Origin: an uncultured Eubacteriales bacterium
Lineage (GTDB): Bacteria; Bacillota; Clostridia; Lachnospirales; Bianqueaceae
Length of the DNA stretch: 27,697 bases
Reading direction: 5' to 3'
Assembly: GCA_902493345.1 (NCBI GenBank)
Contig: CABUPM010000018.1
Coordinates: forward strand, 1-27,697
The notes under the pieces were generated by a model. It saw nothing but the letters and a program-made list of their open reading frames with translations. It was not told where the DNA came from and ran no database searches. A program made the position numbers and the translations under genes. How positions within the stretch are numbered: position 1 is the first letter of the stretch; each line of letters begins with the position of its first letter. Positions 15,387 to 24,260 of the stretch are shown piece after piece.

Positions 15387-16535
15387 ATGAAGAGAATCGT
15401 AGTGTTGGGTTCTACGGGTTCCATTGGGACGCAGACGCTGGACGTGATCCGGCGCTGCCCGGAAAAATTTACCGTGGCGGCATTGGCGGTACGTACATCG
15501 GTGGATAAGCTGGAGAAGCAGGTGGAGGAATTCCGCCCGGAAGTCGCGGTGGTCTATGATGAGACAGCCTATAGAGAGCTGGCGGTAAGATGGAAACATC
15601 CGCAGACACGGCTTCTTTGCGGTATGGACGGCCTTTTGGAGGCGGTAGCCCTCAAGAACGCGGATACGGTAGTCACGGCGATGGTCGGAATGATCGGGCT
15701 GCGGCCGACCGTAGCGGCCATTCAGGCCGGCAAGGAGATCGCGCTGGCCAATAAGGAGACACTGGTATGTGCCGGCGGCTACATCATGGGGCTGGCAAAA
15801 AGAGAAGGCGTCCGGATTTTGCCGGTGGACAGCGAACACTGCGCGGTTTTTCAGTGTCTTCAGGGAAACAAACATGCCACGCTGCATAAGATTTTACTGA
15901 CGGCTTCCGGCGGTCCGTTCCGCGGCATGACGGCGGCCCAGCTGGAGAATGTTACCAAGGAGCAGGCGCTGAAGCACCCCAATTGGGCGATGGGGGCCAA
16001 GATCACGATTGATTCGGCCTCTATGGTGAATAAAGGACTGGAAATGATTGAAGCCCGGTGGCTGTTTGATTGTCCGCCGGATCAGATCCAGGTTGTTGTG
16101 CATCCGCAGAGCATTGTGCATTCGATGGTAGAATTTACCGACGGATCAGTACTGGCGCAGCTGGGTGTGCCCGATATGCGCCTTCCCATTCAGGTAGCCT
16201 TAGAGTACCCGGAACGGGGACAGCGTGTAGTGGAGCCGCTGGATTTTGCGGCCTGTATGAATCTGAGTTTTGAAGCGCCGGACGAAGAGGTTTTCGTCTC
16301 TTTGCGGCTTGCCAGGGAGGCCATGCGGATGGGCGGCCTGTATCCGGCAGCACTCAATACAGCCAATGAATGCGCGGTCGCGGCCTTTTTGCAGGACCGG
16401 ATCCGCTTTACGGATATCTACCGCTGGATCGAGCAGACGATGGAGTGGGCGGATAAGAGAGGCATCGCCAGGGAGGAATATACCCTGGAGGATGTGTTCG
16501 CGCTGGAACAGGAGATTCGGGCAAGGCTGAAGTAG
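15387..16535 (+). CDS. dxr: 1-deoxy-D-xylulose 5-phosphate reductoisomerase
   Basis: Dxr rearranges and reduces deoxyxylulose phosphate to methylerythritol phosphate with NADPH, the committing step of the MEP isoprenoid pathway. The 382-aa length is typical. The NADPH-binding GSTGSIG loop is at 8-14. Metal-binding residues D148 and E150 lie in VDSEHCAVFQ, and NKGLEMIEA supplies the further acidic ligands. It follows cdsA by 18 nt with GGGAG upstream of the ATG. Confidence 0.97.
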   Translation: MKRIVVLGSTGSIGTQTLDVIRRCPEKFTVAALAVRTSVDKLEKQVEEFRPEVAVVYDETAYRELAVRWKHPQTRLLCGMDGLLEAVALKNADTVVTAMVGMIGLRPTVAAIQAGKEIALANKETLVCAGGYIMGLAKREGVRILPVDSEHCAVFQCLQGNKHATLHKILLTASGGPFRGMTAAQLENVTKEQALKHPNWAMGAKITIDSASMVNKGLEMIEARWLFDCPPDQIQVVVHPQSIVHSMVEFTDGSVLAQLGVPDMRLPIQVALEYPERGQRVVEPLDFAACMNLSFEAPDEEVFVSLRLAREAMRMGGLYPAALNTANECAVAAFLQDRIRFTDIYRWIEQTMEWADKRGIAREEYTLEDVFALEQEIRARLK

Positions 16536-16555
16536 AGGCTGGAGGGAAGGAAAGA

Positions 16556-17641
16556 GTGGGAATTATTATCGCGATTCTGGTATTTAGTCTGATGGTCCTG
16601 ATTCATGAATGGGGCCATTTTATCGTTGCCAGAAAAAACGGAGTGTTCGTAGAAGAATTCGCGTTGGGGATGGGCCCTAAGATCGTAGGTCATACTTCCA
16701 AGAAGACAGGGACGCTGTATTCCTGGAGACTGATTCCCATGGGCGGATTTTGCCGGATGCTGGGAGAAGAAGAGGCTTCCGACAAGGAAGGATCCTTTTC
16801 CTCTAAGTCGGTCTGGGCCAGACTTGCGATTGTAGCAGCCGGGCCGGTCATGAATATCGTCATGGCCTTTGTACTGACGGTGATCGTTATGGCCTGCAGC
16901 GGGTATTACACAACAGAGATCCGCGGCCTGGATACGGGATATGACGCGGCGAAGGCCGGAATTGAAGTCGGAGACTATCTGCTGAAACTTGACGGCAAGA
17001 GGATTCATACCTATCAGGATCTTAGTTATGCCTTGATGGATATGGACGGCTCTCCGGTAGAGGTTGTGATGAAGAAGGCCGACGGAACGCAGGAGACCTT
17101 GACAGTGACTCCGCAATATGATGAGGAACAGGGACGCTACAGACTGGGAATCACGATTGGCAGCGATTCCGGCGGCTGGTCCGATGTTGTGAAGAAACAG
17201 GGCGCAGGGGCACTGCCGGGAGCGATACTGAGTACGCTGGGCGAGGCATGGTGGCAGCTGATCGGAAATGTCAAGCTGATCATCCGAAGCTTTGTACAAT
17301 TGGTCACAGGGCAGGTTAGTGTGGACAACATGATGGGACCGATTGGAATCGTGAGTGTGATGGACACCACCTATACGGAAGCGGTGCAATATGGATGGCT
17401 GACTGCTTTGCTGAGTATCTTCAATCTGACGGCACTCCTGTCGGTCAATCTGGGTGTGATGAATCTGTTCCCGATACCGGCGCTGGATGGAAGCAGAATT
17501 GTTTTCCTGATCCTGGAGGGGATCCGGCGTAAGCCCATATCCTCCAAAGTGGAAAATATGATCTATACGATAGGTTTTATATTGTTGATGGCACTGATGG
17601 TATTTGTGGCCTATCAGGATATTGTTCGATTATTTGTATAA
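16556..17641 (+). CDS. rseP: RIP metalloprotease (site-2 protease family)
   Basis: RseP/RasP proteases cut substrates inside the membrane, such as anti-sigma factors and leftover signal peptides. The 361-aa protein begins with a transmembrane helix that carries the zinc site HEWGH (H17, E18, H21). A PDZ domain lies at about 115-205. The third ligand motif is NLFPIPALDG (Asp) near residue 310, and a last helix ends the protein. The start is GTG, with GGAGGGAAGG 5 nt upstream. Its place between dxr and ispG is the usual Clostridia arrangement. Its target here is not visible. Confidence 0.95.
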   Translation: MGIIIAILVFSLMVLIHEWGHFIVARKNGVFVEEFALGMGPKIVGHTSKKTGTLYSWRLIPMGGFCRMLGEEEASDKEGSFSSKSVWARLAIVAAGPVMNIVMAFVLTVIVMACSGYYTTEIRGLDTGYDAAKAGIEVGDYLLKLDGKRIHTYQDLSYALMDMDGSPVEVVMKKADGTQETLTVTPQYDEEQGRYRLGITIGSDSGGWSDVVKKQGAGALPGAILSTLGEAWWQLIGNVKLIIRSFVQLVTGQVSVDNMMGPIGIVSVMDTTYTEAVQYGWLTALLSIFNLTALLSVNLGVMNLFPIPALDGSRIVFLILEGIRRKPISSKVENMIYTIGFILLMALMVFVAYQDIVRLFV

Positions 17642-17652
17642 AGAGGCATAAA

Positions 17653-18726
17653 ATGTATACGAGAGAGCAGACCAGAGCAGTAGAGATCGGCGGTGTCAAG
17701 GTCGGCGGCGGCAATCCGGTGCGGATTCAGTCCATGACCAATACCAGGACGCAGGACGCGCAGGCGACCATTCAGCAGATTCTGCGTCTGGAGCAGGCGG
17801 GATGTGAGATCGTACGGGTTACGGTGCCCGACAGAACGGCGGCGGAAGCGCTGGAACAGATCAAAGAGAATATACATATCCCGTTGGTAGCGGATATTCA
17901 TTTTGATTACCGCCTCGCGATCGCGGCGGTTGAGCACGGAGCCGATAAGATCCGGATCAATCCGGGCAATATCGGAGGAGAGGATCGGGTACGAGCCGTC
18001 GTAGAGGCTTGCCGATCCCATCATGTACCGATTCGTGTCGGCGTCAATTCCGGATCGATCCGTAAGGATTTGTTGGAAAAGTACGGCGGTCCGACGGTGC
18101 AGGCGCTGGTAGAAAGCGCCGCGGAAAATGTCCGGCTGTTGGAAAAGATGGATTTTTATGATATTGTCGTCTCGCTGAAGGCTTCAGAGCTGAATAAATG
18201 CGCGGACGCCTATCTGACGTTCGCGGAGGAATTCGCGTATCCGCTGCATCTGGGAATCACAGAGGCGGGAACACTTTTTTACGGCGCGGGCAAATCCGCG
18301 ATGGGGGTGGGGGTCATGCTTCATCAGGGGATCGGGGACACGATTCGCGTGTCGCTGACCGACGATCCTGTAGAGGAGGTTCGAACCGCCAGAAAGATTC
18401 TGACATTTGCGGGGCTGAGACGTTTTGGAATAGAATTTGTTTCCTGCCCGACCTGTGGCAGGACATCCATCGATCTGGTAGGGCTTGCGCATCAGGTACA
18501 GGACGCGCTGGGAGATCTGGAGCTTCCGATTCGCGTAGCCGTGATGGGATGCGCTGTGAACGGCCCAGGAGAAGCCAGGGAGGCGGATCTTGGTGTTGCC
18601 GGAGGAAACGGCGAGGGACTGATCTTTAAAAAGGGACAAATCGTGTGTAAGGTACCGGAAGCGGAGCTGCTGCCGGCACTGCTGCACGAGGTGGAAGAAC
18701 TGAAGCAGAGTATGCAGAAGGAATGA
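17653..18726 (+). CDS. ispG: 4-hydroxy-3-methylbut-2-enyl diphosphate synthase (flavodoxin or ferredoxin dependent)
   Basis: IspG reduces methylerythritol cyclodiphosphate to HMBPP in the MEP pathway, using a [4Fe-4S] cluster. The 357-aa protein has the short bacterial form. Cluster ligands are C265 and C268 (SCPTCGRTS), C300 (MGCAVNGPGE) and E307. The N-terminal barrel includes MTNTRTQD and DIHFDYRLA. It begins 11 nt after rseP. An AAGGA near its end serves as the ribosome binding site of polC. Confidence 0.97.
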   Translation: MYTREQTRAVEIGGVKVGGGNPVRIQSMTNTRTQDAQATIQQILRLEQAGCEIVRVTVPDRTAAEALEQIKENIHIPLVADIHFDYRLAIAAVEHGADKIRINPGNIGGEDRVRAVVEACRSHHVPIRVGVNSGSIRKDLLEKYGGPTVQALVESAAENVRLLEKMDFYDIVVSLKASELNKCADAYLTFAEEFAYPLHLGITEAGTLFYGAGKSAMGVGVMLHQGIGDTIRVSLTDDPVEEVRTARKILTFAGLRRFGIEFVSCPTCGRTSIDLVGLAHQVQDALGDLELPIRVAVMGCAVNGPGEAREADLGVAGGNGEGLIFKKGQIVCKVPEAELLPALLHEVEELKQSMQKE

Positions 18727-18733
18727 CGATAGA

Positions 18734-21700
18734 GTGCAGGAAAGAAGACGGACCGTAAAGGATTATTTTGGAGGGCTTTTACAGGACGAGGGGCAGAGAG
18801 AGGTGGCCTCTCTTCTTGACGTGCGGGAAGTTTGCATTCATAAGCAGGACCGTTTGCTGCATATCAACGCCTGTACCAAGCATCTGATCTCTCCCACCTG
18901 GAGGCGCGGCCTGCAGGAAGCGCTGGAAGAGGGGATGGAAGGACAGCTCAAGGTCGATTTGTCCGTGGATTATGAGGCAGTCGAGAAGACGGATCTCTGT
19001 GAGGACGCGTGGCATCTGGCGCTGGAATCCGAAGAGAAACAGCATCCCATGTTGGTGCAGCTTCTTAAGGGACCGGGAACGCAGATTGGTTCCGGAGGCA
19101 AGGTGGAGCTGACGTTGCCGTCCTACCAGGCGGGGCTGCTAAAGCATAGCGGGATCCTGCGTGTTTTGGAGCAGGATATGCGGTCCATGACGGGACAGAC
19201 GGTGCGGATTCATATTGAGGAAAAAGCACCGGATCCGAAGGAGCTGGAGCGTCAGGAAGAGGCCAGAGTCAAGCGGGAGGAGCAGCTTTTGCGCAGAACT
19301 TTGGTTCTGGGAACGCAGAAGGCACAGGAGGCGCCGCAGGCTTCTGCCACGGGTGTATTGGCAGAGGCGGGAGAGCTTCCGTGGGGTGAAGTGCCGATGG
19401 CGCCGCCGGAGCCGATGCCGGCTGTACCAGCCATGCCGATGGCAGAAGAGGAGGAACCGGATCCGGCGCAGACTGGCGATCAGGTTCTTTTTGGCCGTGT
19501 AATCCGCGGACGGATCAATGAGATGGACGAGCTGGAGGACGGCAAGAGGATGATCCTGCATGGGATCGTGTCGGCGAAGAGCGAACGTCAGATCAAGGGC
19601 GAAAAGATGCTGGTGCAGTATACGCTGACAGATTACAAGAAGGAAGCCATTGTCAAAGCGTTTGTACCGGAGGCGGAGTACGGAGCGTGGTCGGATAAGG
19701 TGAAAAACGGAGTAACCATCATGGCTAAGGGAACAGCGAAGCAGGACGATTATCTGCATGCTGTAACACTGGTTGCCAACCACATTACGCTCTGCGAGGA
19801 GCCGTATCCGGTGGATCCGGAGCTCCTGGAAGCGATGAGTCAGATGGTGGCCGGAACACCGTTTGAACCGGAAAACGAACGCCCTCTTAAAAATATTGAA
19901 GCACTGAGCGGTCTGGTGACGGTCAAGGGACATATTATTCTCCATGAGGCCAATGAAGACCGTTCCGGCAATATGAGCCTGATCATCGATATCACGGATT
20001 ATACAGGTTCTATTTCGGTATATACCCGGGTGGACAAGGAGAAATACAAGGCGATTACATCGGATCTGAAGCCGGGCAAGCTGATCCAGGTCTATGGAGA
20101 AATGCAGGATGATTTTAAGGGCGACCACAGAATCCTGCAGGCGAAGGCGATTCGCAGAATGAAGGGGTCGCTTAAGCCGGAACGCCACGACAATGCGCTG
20201 CAGAAGCGTGTGGAACTTCACATGCATACCAAAATGAGCGAGATGGACGCGGTATCCTCGCCGACAGAACTGGTGCAGCAGGCCAACCGCTGGGGGCATC
20301 CGGCGGTCGCCATTACCGATCATGGTGTTGTGCAGGGATTCCCGGAGGCGATGACAGCCGCGGAAGGCCTGCCGATCAAGGTCATCTATGGAGTCGAGGC
20401 GTACCTCGTGGACGATTTGCAGAAGGCTGTGCGGCGGGAGCACGGACAGGATTTTTCTGTGCCGTTTGTAGTGTTTGATATCGAGACGACCGGTTTTAAT
20501 AAGGAAAAGGACCGGATTATCGAGATCGGCGCGGTAAAAGTGCAGAATGGGGAAACGGTGGATACCTTCAGCACATTTATTAATCCGGAGATCCCGATTC
20601 CGGAGAAGATCACAGAGCTGACATCCATTACGGACGATCAGGTCAAGGACGCACAGACCATCCGGGAGGTGCTGCCGCAGTTCCTGAAGTTCTGTGAGGG
20701 CACGGTTTTGGTTGCGCACAATGCCGGATTTGATACCGGCTTTATTGAGAATAAAGCAAGAGATCTGGGACTGGGGGAGCTGGACCATACGGTGGTAGAT
20801 ACCCTGGAGCTGGTGCGTGGTCTCTATAATCAATTAAAGCGTTATACGCTGGATTCAGTCTGCAAACATCTGGGCATTTCTCTGGAAAATCATCACCGGG
20901 CAGTGGATGACGCGGGAGCGACTGCGGAGATTTTCAAAAAGTGCCAGATTGAACTGCAGGAGCGGAAGGTAGAGCGCCTGGCGGACATCAATCCGCTGAT
21001 TCGCGCGGGGATCGACGTCAAGCGTCTGCGGGCGCACCATGCCATCATTCTGGTGCAGAATCTCGTAGGCCTGCGGAATCTGTACGAGCTGGTGTCGATC
21101 GCGCACCTGAACTATTTCTTCCGTGTGCCGAGAATCCCCAAGTCAGAGTTTAACAGGCTTCGGGAAGGGCTGCTCCTGGGAACGGCCTGTGAAGCCGGAG
21201 AACTGTATCAGGCGGTGTTGGATAATGATGGACCGGAGGTTATTGAAAACCTGGTGAACTATTATGATTACCTGGAGATTCAGCCTCTGTGCAACAATGA
21301 GTTTATGATCCGGGAACAGAAGGTCCCGGATATGGAAGCCTTGAAGGAAATCAACCGGCGGATTGTAGAACTGGGAGAACAGTATAATAAGCCGGTCGTC
21401 GCGACCTGTGACGTGCACTTTATGAATCCGGAGGACGGAATCTACCGTAAGATTATCCTCAAGGGCAAGGGCTTTGAGGACGCGGATCTGCAGCCTCCGC
21501 TGTATTTCCGGACGACGGAGGAGATGCTGGAAGAGTTCTCGTATCTTGGCGAGAAAAAGGCCAAGGAGGTTGTCATCGACAATCCGGTGGCGATCAGCGA
21601 GAGAATTGAAAAGATCAAGCCCATCCCGGACGGAACCTTCACGCCGGAGATTCCGGGGGCCAATGACGAGCTGGTAGAGATCACGCATACCAAGGCCAAG

Positions 21701-23524
21701 AGCATTTACGGCGAGCCTCTGCCGGAGCCGGTCAAGGCAAGACTGGACCGGGAGCTGGGATCCATCATCAAAAATGGTTTTGCCAGTCTGTATATCATCG
21801 CGCAGCGATTGGTATGGCACTCCAACGGGGACGGTTACGTGGTAGGCTCCCGAGGTTCTGTAGGTTCATCCTTTGTAGCGACGATGGCGGGTATCACGGA
21901 GGTCAATCCGCTCAAGCCGCATTATTACTGTACAGAATGCAAATACAGTGAGTTCGACTCCGAAGAGATCCGCGCCAATGCGGGAAAATCCGGATTTGAC
22001 CTGCCGGATAAGGTGTGTCCGCGCTGCGGCAATATGCTTTCCAAGAATGGGCATGATATCCCGTTTGAGACCTTCCTGGGATTTGACGGAGACAAGGAGC
22101 CGGATATCGACTTGAACTTTTCCGGAGAATATCAGCCGAGAGCGCATGCGTTCACGGAGGAACTGTTCGGTAAAACGCAGGTGTTCCGTGCGGGAACCAT
22201 GGGCGGCCTGGCGGAAAAGACAGCGTACGGCTATGTCAAGAAGTACGTGGACGAGCATCATATGCGGGTCAACCGGGCGGAGATGAACCGCCTTGTCGCG
22301 GGCTGTACCGGTGTCCGGCGTACGACAGGCCAGCATCCCGGAGGCCAAATGGTTGTTCCCAAGGGTTACAGCATCTATCAGTTTTGCCCGGTGCAGTATC
22401 CGGCTAATAAGCCGGAGACGGGGACGATCACGACGCATTTTGATTATCATCAGCTGCATGGCCGTCTGTTGAAGCTGGATATTCTGGGGCATGATGACCC
22501 GACGATGATTCGTATGCTGATGGATCTGACCGGTGTGGACGCGATGACAATTCCGGTCGATGATAAAAAGGTTTTGTCCCTGTTCTTGGGGACGGAGGCG
22601 CTGGGGGTTACGCCGGAACAGATCGGAAGTCCGGTAGGAACCTACGGTGTTCCGGAGTTTGGAACCAAGTTTACAAGACAGATGCTGGTTGATACCAAGC
22701 CGCAGTGCTTTTCGGATCTGTGCCGTATTTCCGGTTTGTCCCATGGTACGGACGTATGGAATAACAATGCGCAGGACCTGATTCGGGACGGCGTTGCCAC
22801 GATCTCAGAAGTGATCTGTACACGAGACGATATTATGACCTATCTGATCCGGCATCACATGGACAATCTATATTCCTTCAAACTGATGGAAGCAGTCCGA
22901 AAAGGAAAGGGACTGAAGCCAGAGGATGAAAAGGCAATGGAGGAAGCCGGTGTTCCGGAGTGGTACATTAAGTCCTGTCAGAAGATCAAGTATCTGTTCC
23001 CGAAGGGACACGCGACAGCGTATGTCATGATGGCGCTGCGTGTGGCCTATTACAAGGTGTATTATAAAGAAGCGTACTATGCCGCCTTTTTCAGTATCCG
23101 CGCGACGGGTTTCGACTATGAGCTGATGTGCCAGGGAGAGGATGTCGCCAGAAATGAAAAGGCGAGAATTGAAGAACTGGGTAAGGAGGCAACGGATAAG
23201 GACAAGGATACGATTACAACATTGGAGCTTGTGATCGAAGCCTATTGTCGCGGCGTTATCTTTGACCCGATCAGTTTGGAGCATTCCGGAGCGGACCGGT
23301 TCAAGCTGACAGAAGAGGGGCATCTGCTGCCGCCCTTTACCGCGCTGGCAGGCATGGGAGCGATGGCGGCCAAGAGTATTGTGGAAGCCAGAGAAGAAGC
23401 GCCTTTTAAGACGATCGAGGACTTCTGCGTGCGGGCCAAGGTCCCCAAGACGGGCGTGGAACAGATGCGCCGCCTGCACATTCTGGACGATCTGCCGGAA
23501 TCCATGCAGATGAGTCTGTTTTAA
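18734..23524 (+). CDS. polC: DNA polymerase III alpha subunit, PolC type
   Basis: PolC is the replicative polymerase with built-in proofreading of low-GC Gram-positives. At 1596 aa it is longer than the roughly 1440 aa of Bacillus subtilis PolC. In order: an N-terminal domain; a Pro/Ala/Glu-rich linker at about 196-250; an OB-fold region; a PHP domain starting near 493 (ELHMHTKMSEMDA), split by the DEDDh exonuclease (D582, E584 in FDIETTG); and the palm and fingers. A zinc knuckle of four cysteines (CTEC...CPRC) lies at about 1066-1100, and palm aspartates D1124 and D1126 are in PDIDLNFS. The C-terminal part contains helix-hairpin-helix-like sequence. The start is GTG with AAGGA 11 nt upstream, overlapping the ispG stop. 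The extra length is mostly N-terminal. Confidence 0.96.
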   Translation: MQERRRTVKDYFGGLLQDEGQREVASLLDVREVCIHKQDRLLHINACTKHLISPTWRRGLQEALEEGMEGQLKVDLSVDYEAVEKTDLCEDAWHLALESEEKQHPMLVQLLKGPGTQIGSGGKVELTLPSYQAGLLKHSGILRVLEQDMRSMTGQTVRIHIEEKAPDPKELERQEEARVKREEQLLRRTLVLGTQKAQEAPQASATGVLAEAGELPWGEVPMAPPEPMPAVPAMPMAEEEEPDPAQTGDQVLFGRVIRGRINEMDELEDGKRMILHGIVSAKSERQIKGEKMLVQYTLTDYKKEAIVKAFVPEAEYGAWSDKVKNGVTIMAKGTAKQDDYLHAVTLVANHITLCEEPYPVDPELLEAMSQMVAGTPFEPENERPLKNIEALSGLVTVKGHIILHEANEDRSGNMSLIIDITDYTGSISVYTRVDKEKYKAITSDLKPGKLIQVYGEMQDDFKGDHRILQAKAIRRMKGSLKPERHDNALQKRVELHMHTKMSEMDAVSSPTELVQQANRWGHPAVAITDHGVVQGFPEAMTAAEGLPIKVIYGVEAYLVDDLQKAVRREHGQDFSVPFVVFDIETTGFNKEKDRIIEIGAVKVQNGETVDTFSTFINPEIPIPEKITELTSITDDQVKDAQTIREVLPQFLKFCEGTVLVAHNAGFDTGFIENKARDLGLGELDHTVVDTLELVRGLYNQLKRYTLDSVCKHLGISLENHHRAVDDAGATAEIFKKCQIELQERKVERLADINPLIRAGIDVKRLRAHHAIILVQNLVGLRNLYELVSIAHLNYFFRVPRIPKSEFNRLREGLLLGTACEAGELYQAVLDNDGPEVIENLVNYYDYLEIQPLCNNEFMIREQKVPDMEALKEINRRIVELGEQYNKPVVATCDVHFMNPEDGIYRKIILKGKGFEDADLQPPLYFRTTEEMLEEFSYLGEKKAKEVVIDNPVAISERIEKIKPIPDGTFTPEIPGANDELVEITHTKAKSIYGEPLPEPVKARLDRELGSIIKNGFASLYIIAQRLVWHSNGDGYVVGSRGSVGSSFVATMAGITEVNPLKPHYYCTECKYSEFDSEEIRANAGKSGFDLPDKVCPRCGNMLSKNGHDIPFETFLGFDGDKEPDIDLNFSGEYQPRAHAFTEELFGKTQVFRAGTMGGLAEKTAYGYVKKYVDEHHMRVNRAEMNRLVAGCTGVRRTTGQHPGGQMVVPKGYSIYQFCPVQYPANKPETGTITTHFDYHQLHGRLLKLDILGHDDPTMIRMLMDLTGVDAMTIPVDDKKVLSLFLGTEALGVTPEQIGSPVGTYGVPEFGTKFTRQMLVDTKPQCFSDLCRISGLSHGTDVWNNNAQDLIRDGVATISEVICTRDDIMTYLIRHHMDNLYSFKLMEAVRKGKGLKPEDEKAMEEAGVPEWYIKSCQKIKYLFPKGHATAYVMMALRVAYYKVYYKEAYYAAFFSIRATGFDYELMCQGEDVARNEKARIEELGKEATDKDKDTITTLELVIEAYCRGVIFDPISLEHSGADRFKLTEEGHLLPPFTALAGMGAMAAKSIVEAREEAPFKTIEDFCVRAKVPKTGVEQMRRLHILDDLPESMQMSLF

Positions 23525-23527
23525 GGC

Positions 23528-24178
23528 TCATTCCGGCAATTGACGGAGGATAAAGTGGTTCTTGTGAAATTCCAGAATCCCTTCATCGCGCATTTTTCCA
23601 AGCTCTTTGGAAAGCGCGCTGCGGTCCAGATTCAGATAATCCGCCAGCTGCTGGCGGTTGAACGGAATCTGAAAGTCTGGACTATGCCGTTTGGCTGCCA
23701 GGGCCGACAGGTAGATCAGGAGGCGGCCGCGGATTGTTTTCGGAGTAGTGCATAAGATCCGCGTAGAAAGCGTAAGATTCTTATGGATAGAGATATGCAG
23801 CATGTTCTGAAGGATTTTGGAGGACCAGGCGGTGCCTGCATAGACGCCGGTCAGAAGCTCCATGTTCAGAAACAGGACTTCCGAGGGCAGGACGCTTACG
23901 GCGTCCACCATCATGGGTTCCTGGCAGAAAGAGTAAGTTTCGGCAAAGACGCCGCCGGGCGGAATATTGCTCAGAATACTTTTATTGCCCAGAAGATCGG
24001 AGGCCTCGATGTTGACGCTGCCGCTTAGGACGATTCCGGTTTCGTGAACCGTGTCGCCGGCATGAAAAATGATGGTGTTCCGAGCAAAATGGCGGACTCG
24101 CAGGCAATTTGCGCTGCGCAGTTCTGACCATTCGGCGTCCGTAAGATTTTGAAAGAGCGGAGAAGTGATTTTTTCCAT
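23528..24178 (-). CDS. Crp/Fnr-family transcriptional regulator
   Basis: The 216-aa protein has an effector domain of the cyclic-nucleotide-binding fold (about 7-125, including GDTVHETGIVLSGSV) and a C-terminal helix-turn-helix (about 170-205, FNRQQLADYLNLDRSALSKELG). It contains only three cysteines (25, 85, 143), with no FNR-like N-terminal cluster, so an iron-sulfur oxygen sensor is unlikely. The sugar-phosphate pocket of true CRP (GE...RSA) is not evident, so the ligand is unknown. The ATG is preceded by AAAGGA. It is divergent from the cupin gene and ends only 3 nt from the polC stop. A good -35/-10 pair lies in the shared spacer, which also holds two palindromes; auto-regulation and control of the cupin gene are likely but inferred. 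Confidence 0.92.
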   Translation of the reverse strand: MEKITSPLFQNLTDAEWSELRSANCLRVRHFARNTIIFHAGDTVHETGIVLSGSVNIEASDLLGNKSILSNIPPGGVFAETYSFCQEPMMVDAVSVLPSEVLFLNMELLTGVYAGTAWSSKILQNMLHISIHKNLTLSTRILCTTPKTIRGRLLIYLSALAAKRHSPDFQIPFNRQQLADYLNLDRSALSKELGKMRDEGILEFHKNHFILRQLPE

Positions 24179-24192
24179 AGGGTTTCCTTTCC

Positions 24193-24206
24193 GTGGTTAT
24201 AACCAC
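24193..24206. promoter_or_regulatory. Crp-like palindromic operator
   Basis: GTGGTTATAACCAC is a perfect 14-bp palindrome. Its layout, GTGG-N6-CCAC, has the spacing of a Crp half-site pair (GTGA-N6-TCAC). Its centre (24199.5) lies 41.5 bp upstream of the start site predicted from the cupin -10 box, the class II activator position. For the regulator gene it would lie in the 5' leader, next to the ribosome binding site. Confidence 0.65.
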
Positions 24207-24216
24207 CGACGAATGC

Positions 24217-24239
24217 ATATCATTATACTATAATGATAT
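24217..24239. promoter_or_regulatory. 23-bp perfect palindrome with back-to-back -10 boxes
   Basis: Arms ATATCATTATA and TATAATGATAT flank a single C. The sequence contains TATAAT on the + strand (24229-24234, for the cupin) and on the - strand (24227-24222, for the regulator). The - strand box has TTGTGT at 24250-24245, 17 nt upstream. The + strand box has no convincing -35 and may need an activator. Confidence 0.7.
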
Positions 24240-24260
24240 TATAAACACAAGGAGAATTTT

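Noticed and set aside
14886..15887. 333-aa reverse-strand frame across cdsA and dxr
   Set aside because: Both strongly recognised genes occupy the + strand here; shadow composition.
19139..20833. 564-aa reverse-strand frame inside polC
   Set aside because: polC carries clear domain motifs throughout this span; the reverse frame has Arg/His/Leu-rich shadow composition and no ribosome binding site context.
23528..24178. Regulator as an FNR-type oxygen sensor
   Set aside because: It has only three scattered cysteines, too few for the four-ligand [4Fe-4S] site.
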